DNA from: Apodospora peruviana
Taxonomy: Eukaryota; Ascomycota; Sordariomycetes; Sordariales; Lasiosphaeriaceae
Assembly (NCBI GenBank): GCA_033439685.1
Contig: JAUEDM010000003.1
Span: forward strand, 960,001 to 1,024,000
DNA: 64,000 nt
Reading direction: 5' to 3'
This document shows positions 54,849 to 64,000 of this stretch, one piece after another. A model generated the notes under the pieces. That model ran no database searches, was not told the DNA's origin, and worked only from the letters and a program-made list of their open reading frames with translations. Both the position numbers and the translations under genes were made by a program. Positions within the stretch are counted from its first letter, which is position 1; each line of letters begins with the position of its first letter.

Positions 54849-57800
54849 GATATGATCGTTGCTCTTGGTGGAGAGCTTCTTTTCTCACGCTTGGCGGGAG
54901 AAAAGATCAACACACGAGAGAGATAGGAGACGAATCGAAGTGGCAGGACGCGGCCTTGACTCGGCGAGTATCGTGTCGAATTAAAACGTGATTACGTATT
55001 ACTAGTTGTAATGAGAGCTGGATGACCCCGAAGGTTCGATGACCGATATGGCCTCACTGGGAGGCTGACGGGCAGGTTGAGGCGGTGTTGAGGCCGGGTG
55101 GCTCGTGTCAAACGAAGGGCTGGCCGGAAAGATGGAAAAAGAAATATAAAAGATGATGAGAGACGATGGAGAGGAAACAAGACAAAGAAAGACGAAAGAA
55201 GAAATGGTTCGGGTCGCGGTAAGGCGGGTCTGATGGGTTCGAAGGACTGAAAGAGAGGCTCGAGGTAGGTCGGATGGAGAGGGAGGCGGTCGACTTATAT
55301 TAGTATCTTGTGGTGTTCCCGAAGGTGACCAAAGTGGAAACAGCCCCAAGCGAATAAGCGGCCGGACTGGTCAGCCTCTGCAATGGATGCAGACAGAGAT
55401 AGCTTCGGACCAGGGTTGCGAGATCTGAAACAAGAGTATCTCGAGAGCTCACTTGTGCTCTTGAAACTGAATGTGTGTGTCCAAAGGAACTCGTGGAGCA
55501 ACCAGCGGCCTCTGTTAATGGCTGCCGGGTTTCGGAATGGCGTCTCTGAAGGCGGGCGGCTATAAAGTTGGCCTTCTCAGGTGGAGACTTCTGTCGTCCT
55601 AAGATGGGCCTCTGCGGAGGGCGGCTAACATGTACTGTGTATATGGGGAACGGAGGGATGGGGCCAAACAGGGCAGGGGTGGACCGAAGAAACAGTGTTG
55701 CTATGTTATGAAGTATCTGTAGCACAAAAGTGGTGAAGAAACGGGATCTGTACCTTAGAAAAGCCGGAGAAGAAGGGCCTATTTGACAAGCAGGAATCAC
55801 ACTCTGAATATTATGGCGGCAACCAGCATCAAAGCGAGATGAGGGTAGGAGATTAGGTAAGGATGCCAGCCTTTACTGAGAAGATCTCCAATCTGCTCGA
55901 CCGGAGCAGTGGCGTTGTTGTGGTGCCTCTATGCGTTGGACCCGTTGTGGGTGAGTGTGGGTGACTTGCACGGAGCCGCGAAATGCCAGCGTCCACGCAG
56001 GTACCGATGCGGCACGCAGGCACTGGCATTGGCATGTAGTGTGCTGCGGAGCTCGGGAAGCGGAACGATGCAGGGCTTGTGTCAAAAATAGCTGGGGAGT
56101 GAAAAGAGTGGTACGAAGGAGCTAACCGCCGCCAGCCTCGCGCAGGGACCAAGCCTCATCTCAACGCCGCACAGCTTCACGCGTTCACCTCGAACCGTGC
56201 CCGTAAAATCTGATTAAAAAACGCAGGTGAGGCGCCGAGACTCTGACAACCGTCGCGTGCACGGTTTTGCATATATCAAGCAGAAACAAGAGCCGAGCCA
56301 ACAGACGCTTGCTGCGGCGGCCGTTGGGCATGACGGAACAATGCAAAATGAGGTAAAGAGGATAGATAGCACTGAAAGTTAAGGTAAACAATACGGCAAC
56401 CTGGGGAATAGACATGGATCGCGGGCCACTAGATGAGGCCAAACCTCTAACTAACGCGCTCGGTGAAGTAAACATTCGGTAACAGGGTCGATTGAGAAAA
56501 AGAGCGAAAAAGGATACAAACCATGCCAGTCCTGTTAGAGAACCCCCTGAGACCCGACAGAATGGGACTGGACAGCAGCGAGCCTCAAGAGACGCTCTTA
56601 CGACATGGGAGAGCACCTCTTGAGTTTCTGGCGCGCGACAAGATGGACGGTGGAGCGTATCGCTAAAAAAAAACACCGACAATAAGATTATGAAGATTGT
56701 GTACATTGCATAAGTAGTTATTGGGTAGACGAGTTGGTAGCAGCTTCAACGTCGGTAGGGCCCCAGAAAGTATTCGACTCGTTGCAGACCAGATGCACGT
56801 CGAAGGAGTTGTCGACCGCGGGGTGCATGTAGCGCTAACCCCGACTTTTCCGCGATGGAGATGCACTGTGAGAGGAGAGCGGTCCGCTGCTGCTGCTGAG
56901 TTCTCTCTGCCCACTGCACGTATCCGTACTGTATTCCGTAGGTAGGTAGGTAGTAATACAGCAGCACGGGACGATCTGTCGCCAAATAAGATGAAACGAG
57001 GAAACTTTGTTTTCCGGGAACGGGAACGTCGCTGGATTGGCTGTCTGACAGCAAAACAAGAGGCACAGAGGCGCCTCTGCGATTTGGGAGTTTGTGGGAT
57101 GGGGAAACAAGAGCACCGCTGAATGCCGCGCGTTAAAGACAAATCTTCAATTTTGGTGCGTCTAACTGGACAGCTCCACAGCGGGTAGCTCTTTTGTTAG
57201 TGGAGGCAGCGGTGACCCCTGCTGCGGGTTGGCTTGGCATACTCATCGGCTTCTAAATTTGGACGGACGCACGTGCGGGCGGCCTGTCAGTCGACCGCCA
57301 TTGGTTCACCCGGAATTGGCCTGATCTCGATGTACCCCTTGCGGGCGTTTGTGCGGTCGGGATACATGCACGGGCAGAACAGATCAGAGAAGGAAGGGTC
57401 AAATCGCGAAAGCCTGGAAGCACCTTCCTGTCAGGTACCATCCTGCATAGGAGATCGTTTTGTTGCTTCTCCCCAGGGCAGGCAAGACTGGGCCACTGGT
57501 GACCTTCAAGCCTTGATTGATCTGCAGATGGGGTCCAAATCTCAATCGGTTCCCCTTGCCTCTTTTCATCTTGTCGCATCACACCCAACAAACTCTATCC
57601 TACGGGCCTACGGCGTTCACGATACAACGGCGATAACAGATAAGCTGCATCCAATCTGTTTCTTACAATCTGTGCTTCAATTTGCTGCTTACCTTCTCAG
57701 GCGAAACCAACACTTGTCGAGCAGATGCCAAAAAGACTTGGATGTGTCACAGTGCTGATATTCCAGTAATCTCCATGTTCCAACAGACAGACTTTCGGTG

Positions 57801-60771
57801 CAGCAAGGATTCCCGATCTGATGGAATCCCTCCTCCATCCCACAACTCGTGATTTGTCGTATCTTCAAGTTGTTAATTATTTACTCTCCGCATTGTCTTA
57901 TTTTTCTCGGCTTGGATTACCAAACACAGCCACTAACGTCACTCCTCTTCCTCTTCCTCCCCGTCCACGCCGTCGGTTCTTGACGGTACAGTTCGGTTTT
58001 TTGGCTTCCTTGGTCTGGTGGCGCAAGCAGATCCATGGATATCAGGGGGTGGCACGCACCACCACAGCGTCCCACTCTCGATCTGGGCTTACATCCTGGA
58101 GTCCATCTCTCATGCCCACACCCCACAAGCCCGATATGCCGACCTTTTGAGCCTCACGCCCATGCCAGCGTCCCAGAATTACCTACACTGCGGATTACTA
58201 CCCTTGTCCCACATGCCCACCTGCACATCATCGATGCTCAACCGGCCTCGGCCACCCTCTCTCTATATCGGGAGACTGCCTGGTGAGATCTCGTTTCAAA
58301 ACATTTTCAGGCCTGCTTCGACCCTCTCCCGACCGATTCAACGGCCGGCCGGCCGAGGCTTAGCACTCTACCGTTGCAGAGCCCCGTCTGCTTCCGAGAT
58401 CCATCGTACATCAAAGATGTCTCACGTGGCGGTGACATTATCCCCGGCCTTTAGTCCCGATACCCAACAGCGCGCTCCGTGGTAGTGCTCCCAGCGGCCG
58501 AACCATGGCCGCGGATCTGGATTCTGGAACGACATGTTGACTAATAACTTGACCAGCTGCTGGTTTCGCTCCTTTTCGGCAGTGCTCACAGCACAGTGTC
58601 CGAGGGGTTTAGTCGACTGCTTCTATAGAGTTAGCTCTAACACAGAACGAGCTTCATGTTGGTTCGGGCATTGCTTCGCCGCCGTACTGTTGGAAACAAT
58701 TGCGTGGATTAAATTACTGCTAATCTTAGTGACGTGTTGGATATCGACAAAGGTTTGGCCTTGACAGAAGTCCTTTGGAACCAGGAATGCTTTTGGCAGT
58801 TGTCCCGAGTGGCTTCCTTTACGTTGTTTGCCAAACATCATCTCCGACCCCCCCTCCCCATTCATCTCTAGTCTTGCCGGTTTGGTTGTTGCACTATTCT
58901 ATCTCGCGGCCATGTCGCTGGGTGGCCCGGTCGTCAGTCACCATCTCTCCGCACGAGCGTGCTCAGCTCGGGCCAAAGCTTAGCATAGCTTGTACAACTC
59001 CGTTGGCGTGGCCATCTGACCGGCAACTTCGTGGCGTCCGGACGCGGTGACCAGGCCCGGACAGCGATCAGGCCCGTCATCGGTGGCGCACCTCCTTTCT
59101 TGCTTGTCCGTAGAGCATCTCGTCAATACATAACCGACGTCTTCGCCGGAGATCCCTTTCTCTTTCTTCAGGAGAAGCGAAGCCAACAGGCAAGATTCAT
59201 TGCAACCAGTATCGTCATTTCGGCGCGTCAACTGATACAAATCCCCGAGCAATCCACCAACCTGATCCTTCCGAGCGGAAATGAGAGCAGTTGGAGTTGA
59301 ACGCGAAAATATTTACGCCCCCAAAGCCGACAAGATTTGTCTCGGCGCAATAGCCGCCCTTCAGCAAAGGTGGTGCAACGCCTTCGTTCTGACGCTGCCG
59401 TTGCGCACACTCAGTTACACGCAAGCGATTTGCTCGCGTCGGTTCCGTCCTCAAATGAGTATCGCGACCTTCAAGAGTCAGGTGCCTCATCTTTTACCGT
59501 GCTTTAATCGGTGCATCACCCAGGACGATATCCCAACTCAATTATCCCTTCAGTTTTGCCCGTTCCGGCATTCGGACGTGCCAATGATGAAGAACTGTGG
59601 CTTGACGATTGATTAACAGGCTTCTCTGATGGCTTGTCGTGGATTGGTTCGGAGATTTTGCAGGTTGATGAGCGAAGCCAAGGACGCCCAAGAAACGCCA
59701 TCAAGCCACCAAGCCGCCTCCTAGCGATCCCGTCGAGCTAAAGGGAGCCTCCCGCATCACAACGACACACCACGAAGAAGGCCCGAAGTATTTTCCCGCG
59801 AACGACACCTCGGACCGCCAAAGGCTTGTTGTTTGCTGTTTGCGAGCCAATGGGCAGATCGCGGAAGACGAAGCCCGGCATTCAGGCTAATTGCAAGTGA
59901 GATTTTTTATGTACCATTGCCTGCCCTACTACCTCTCTAACCAAACCCTGCAAGCCACAGAATGGAGAGTCGGCATCGAGCTCGGCATAGCCCGACTATT
60001 GCCGTATCCCTTTCCTTGGCTCTGCGGTGATGATCAACAACACATCGCCGCTCTTCAGCATAGCATCATTCCTTGGAGCACCGAATTCCAGGTCTAGTGA
60101 CCGTGATCATGGCGGAAAGGAGCCGGTAATAGTCATATGAGCCTTCCCATACTAGGCCAAATCTGGAATAAAGTTGACATTAGTCCGGCCACTCATCATG
60201 ATCACCATTCATCCGAGATCCCAGGACGAGGTGAACGGACATGCTGCCGTGGTATTAGACCCCATTTACCCCTCATCCCAGCCGTGAATCGGGTGGGAGG
60301 TTGCACACAACCCTTCGGCATGGTTACGACCGACTACTACCGGGCCTACAGGCTTACGGCGGTCGATAGTATTGTGTGGGAGCACTTGATAAGTTGAAGC
60401 CAAAAGCTGGGAGAACACTAATTTACTTCCGCCTTCCCAATGGCCCAGGATGCGAATTCTGCATGCTATACCCGATCGTCAATGCCCGTGGTTGGTCCCC
60501 TCGGACGATGGGCTCCAATATACCGGATTCATAGGGTCGTATTTATTACTTGTGGCCATCAGTTCATCCAGGGCGACGGGAGTCAAAAGACGCGCTCTCG
60601 CCTGGCGTGTCTCCCATTCCACGTCTTCCTGACTTCTTGACCCGCTCTGCCTTCTCTTTCCTCGTGCAGTCCAGTGACTGAGAGTGTATCTTCAGTCTTG
60701 CCGACCCGGAAGCCTCCCCGTGCTCGTTCTGAAGCCCCAGAAGCTAAAGCAAGCAACACGCCATAACAGAA
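54849..60771. other. Nearly 6-kb region without a convincing gene
   Basis: Largest gene-poor stretch in the window, between the divergent Myb-like gene and the sugar transporter. Many open frames of 60-175 codons occur on both strands, but none has domains, consistent splicing or start context. A (GTAG)n-like run lies near 56938-56953. It may hold long leaders, a non-coding RNA or an undetected multi-exon gene. Confidence 0.4.
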
Positions 60772-62904
60772 ATGGGTGCTGGAGCTGACGCCGGTGCCGG
60801 CGCCTTCTACGATGCCGCGCTCAACAGACGCCAGGCATTGATGGGCGCCAGTGGTCCTCGCGCTCTGTTCAAGAACTTCAAGGTCTTCAGCATCGCTGCC
60901 TTTGCCTGTATTGGCGGTGTCCTGTATGGTTACAACCAGGGCATGTTCTCGGGTGTCCTCGCCATGCCCGCCTTCCAGCAGCGTACGCATTGTCTAACGT
61001 GTTGATATATCACTTTTCCCTGGAATAGTAGATGTCCATTGCTAACTGAGCTGTCACTGCGAGCAGACATGGGCGAATATGACCCCGTGGACCCGAATGC
61101 GGACCAGACGAAGAAGGGTTGGCTGACAGCTATCCTTGAACTGGGAGCCTGGATCGGCACTCTGTTGTCTGCCTTTATTGCCGAGGTTCTCTCGAGAAAG
61201 TATAGTGTGTTGGTTGCCTGCGCCGTCTTTATGCTTGGAGTCGTTATCCAAGCTGCTGCGATCTCGGCCGGGCACAATGCCATTTTGGCGGGCCGTTTCA
61301 TCACGTAAGCATCCCTGAATCTCTTTCCTCACTGCTGTACATTATGGGGATCCAAGACGGCGACTGATCTGTTCAAAACCTTTTAGCGGTATGGGAGTCG
61401 GAAGCTTGGCCATGATCATCCCCATTTACAACTCCGAGGTCGCGCCTCCTGAGGTTCGAGGAGCCTTGGTCGCTACGCAGCAGTTGGCCATCTGTTTCGG
61501 CATCATGATCAGCTTCTGGATCGACTAGTAAGTAGCAACTCTACGCCATGAACCACGTGAAACCAACTCTCGCTGACTTTTGCTCGTCACCAGCGGTACC
61601 AATTACATGGGCGGCACCACGCTACACACCCAGATCGACGGGGCTTGGTTGACACCCATTTGCTTACAGCTCGGACCGGCGCTCATTCTCTTCTTTGGAA
61701 TGATCTTCATGCCTTTCTCTCCTCGTTGGCTCGTCCACCACGGTCGTGAAGACGAAGCGCGCAAAGTGCTGTCAAGCCTCCGAGGTCTCTCGGCCGACCA
61801 CGAGCTGGTAGAGCTCGAGTTCTTGGAGATCAAGGCCCAGTCTCTGTTCGAGAAGCGCACCGTTGCTACGCTGTTCCCTCACCTGCGCGAACCGACTGCC
61901 TGGAACATCTTCAAGCTTCAGTTTGTGTCCATCAAGAAGCTCTTTCAGACGCGGGCCATGTTCAAGCGCGTCATTGTCGCAACTGTCACGATGTTTTTCC
62001 AACAGGTAAGATGAAGACTTGGGCATATATCCTCCAGCACCCAACCACCGCTGTTAGATGAAGACTGACAATAAGTCTCTGTTATCAAGTGGACTGGTAT
62101 CAATGCGGTTCTGTACTACGCCCCGGCGATCTTCAAGCAGCTCGGTCTCACCGAGAACACCACGTCCCTCCTCGCGACGGGCGTCGTGGGCATCGTCATG
62201 TTTATCGCGACGATCCCCGCGGTCCTCTGGATCGATCGGGTCGGCCGCAAACCGGTCCTGACCATTGGCGCCATCGGCATGGCAACCTGCCACATCGTCA
62301 TTGCCGTCCTCGTTGCCAAGAACATCGACCAATGGAAGGATCAAGCGGCCGCCGGTTGGGCGGCCGTGTGCATGGTCTGGCTGTTCGTCATCCACTTCGG
62401 CTACTCGTGGGGTCCGTGTGCCTGGATCATTGTGGCTGAGATCTGGCCGCTGAGCACCCGGCCGTATGGTGTCGCGCTCGGCGCGTCGAGCAACTGGATG
62501 AACAACTTTATTGTTGGACAGGTCACGCCCGACATGTTGAAGAGCATGCCGTACGGGACGTATATCCTGTTTGGTTTGCTGACGTATATCGGCGCGGCGT
62601 TCATCTGGTTCTTTGTGCCCGAGACGAAGCGGCTTACTCTCGAGGAGATGGTATGGTTTTTTCCCCCACCCGTGGACCTCATGATCCAGAGTTAGGGAGT
62701 GAATGTTAATAATCTATTACACAGGACGTTATCTTTGGCTCTGAAGGTACCGCCCAGGCCGATTTTGAACGTATGGAAGCCATCAACGCCGAGATTGGCC
62801 TCACTCAGCTTCTGCGCGGGGACGGCGATGCTGGTTCTGGGTCGGGCGGGAAACTTGAGCCTGTTACCACTGGGCATGCTGCTGTTAATCCTGAGAAGGT
62901 TTAG
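60772..62904 (+). CDS. MFS sugar transporter
   Basis: Six exons (60772-60982, 61067-61304, 61387-61527, 61594-62005, 62090-62650, 62725-62904) give 580 residues; the five introns are 66-84 nt, each with GT/AG ends and in phase. Landmarks of the sugar-porter family: GVLYGYNQGMFSGVL in helix 1, PIYNSEVAPPEVRGAL, SPRWLVHHGREDEA after helix 6, FFQQWTGINAVLYYAP in helix 7, DRVGRKPVLTIG, and VPETKRLTLEEMD after helix 12. The cytosolic tail is short and Gly-rich. It is a plasma-membrane permease for a hexose, pentose or related compound; the exact substrate cannot be told from sequence. The upstream 5.9 kb is unusually long and empty. Confidence 0.9.
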
Positions 62905-63634
62905 ACTTGATCGAGTCTTGGTATCTTTGTGGGGTGGCGGTCATATGCAACGGAGACCTGGTTGGAGATGGTGTCTGACATCGAAAGTACGTGCCGTATA
63001 CAGCACTTTTGCCGTCAAGGTTATCCTGAACGATGCGCACCTAGCTATTTCGGCGGGTATTTTTGAAAAGGGGAGAGTGGTGGATTGGAGAAGAGATTAT
63101 TTGATACCGGTTTAGTTTTTACTGGCAATCTGTTGATTTGGAGTATTCTTCATTGCCTTGAATCTTGCTGCCCTTATATATGCACGTGCTGAGTGATGCC
63201 AATACTTTTTGACGGCAACATTACACCCTGGGTAATACAAGGTATTCCATCTTGAGTCAAATTTGTATATTTACCACCGTACTTGTTAAAGAAGGCAATC
63301 TGGTCGTGATTGGACTTCCAGCTATTCACCCAGAGATGTTTTGGAACTCGCAAGTTGAAAACAAATCACACCGGATAATGCTCAATTTTCGACGTCGAAG
63401 GGATGTACATACATAGGCACCTTGTGTTTAGGTACTCATACGCAGCTAATACGGTGAGCAGAAAGTAATGCTTACGAAAAATTAACTGGGCCCGCTCGCT
63501 CTCTCACAGGAGTGGATAACTGACAGTTTGGGTTTCTCCACCGCCAAAAAGCACAAACCCTGTATACACGAAAATTTGAAAACGTCAGAAAAAAAGAAAG
63601 ATTCATCAAGCGGAACTGTTCCACTGATGAAAAA
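62905..63634. other. Spacer between sugar transporter and tRNA-Gln
   Basis: 3' UTR of the transporter followed by AT-rich sequence; no gene. Confidence 0.4.
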
Positions 63635-63723
63635 AGGTCGTACCCGGAATCGAACCGGGGTTACCAGAAGAGTTAACTCAAGAGAATCAGAATCTGGTGT
63701 GATGACCGCTACACTATACAACC
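63635..63723 (-). tRNA. tRNA-Gln (CTG) with 17-nt intron
   Basis: Acceptor GGTTGTA/TACGACC (one G-U), anticodon stem CCAGA/TCTGG with loop TTCTGAT, interrupted after position 37 by a 17-nt intron (63686-63670), T arm CCCGG/CCGGG with TTCGATT. The remaining 277 nt to the window end hold no recognised feature. Confidence 0.92.
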
Positions 63724-64000
63724 GTTTTCTTGTTCGATGTTCCAGGAATTTTCGTCTCCTGTTTATAAACCTCCAGAACCATAACCGCCAAAATTGCCGC
63801 ACACATACCGTATCACGATATTGCGAAAGATGGGTTGAAATGAAGTATTAGTTCACATCCTCTGATTAAACATTCTCATTCTCGGCTTTAGAAAGTAGAG
63901 ATAAACCTTCTCCCCCGCCCCCATCATGATGAATAGAGAAAAGAAATTTAAAAATTCCAGAAACAAAGGATATCTCACTACTTCATACTCATAATCATAC

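Noticed and set aside
57234..57758. 174-codon plus-strand frame in the gene-poor region
   Set aside because: No recognisable domain or conserved pattern; non-coding composition.
1..64000. CRISPR arrays, operons, ribosome binding sites
   Set aside because: Introns, spacing and gene types show a eukaryotic nuclear genome; no such arrays were seen.

Overview
The window is nuclear DNA from a filamentous ascomycete (Pezizomycotina, most likely a Sordariomycete). Genes carry one to five short introns (50-171 bp, mostly 60-85) with GTRNGT-like donors, CTAAC/CTAAT-like branch sites and YAG acceptors. tRNA genes are single and scattered. The gene content fits: fungal NLR, F-box, LITAF, cupin and MFS sugar-transporter genes, plus a UstYa/DUF3328 oxidase. 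All exon models come from reading splice signals and frame continuity by eye; no alignment or RNA data was available.

Layout. 0-2.3 kb: the 3' part of a coiled-coil gene with an in-frame stop or intron, an MFS-transporter remnant, and a possible 61-residue gene. 2.3-7.5 kb: a large NOD-like receptor with a lipase-like domain, NACHT and beta-propeller repeats. 7.5-9.7 kb: a non-coding stretch with a MITE-like inverted repeat and a 15-bp minisatellite. 9.7-16.7 kb: a secreted 12-cysteine protein, a LITAF zinc-ribbon protein, a multi-pass membrane protein, then the most notable pair: a secreted precursor with six EYYKFG-type cores set between Kex2 sites, divergent from a UstYa-family oxidase. 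16.9-20.1 kb: tRNA-Trp, tRNA-Ser, a small tail-anchored protein and a small conserved-looking gene with an in-frame UGA. 22-25 kb: a microbial-type PARG and an F-box protein. 26-31 kb: an ankyrin protein with a fungal signalling N-domain, then a coiled-coil gene interrupted by one in-frame UAG. 32-42 kb: an alpha/beta hydrolase, a cupin, a second F-box protein, tRNA-Pro with an intron and sulfite oxidase. 43-47 kb: a large decayed pseudogene. 50-55 kb: COX10 (haem O synthase) and a Myb-like factor. 55-60.8 kb: nearly 6 kb without a convincing gene, ahead of a six-exon sugar transporter. 63.6 kb: tRNA-Gln with an intron.

The best candidate for an undescribed system is the precursor/UstYa pair at 14.3-16.7 kb. 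It has the minimal layout of a fungal dikaritin-type RiPP pathway: signal peptide, Kex2-delimited repeats with EA/DA spacers, and a membrane-anchored double-HxxHC oxidase. The predicted product would be a small cross-linked peptide from the tyrosine-rich core. A second theme is genes whose reading frame continues past an in-frame stop (861, 19715, 30478). The UAG at 30478 is the cleanest, because a tandem copy of the same segment has CAG at that position. Housekeeping functions (sulfite detoxification, haem A synthesis, sugar uptake) look intact.
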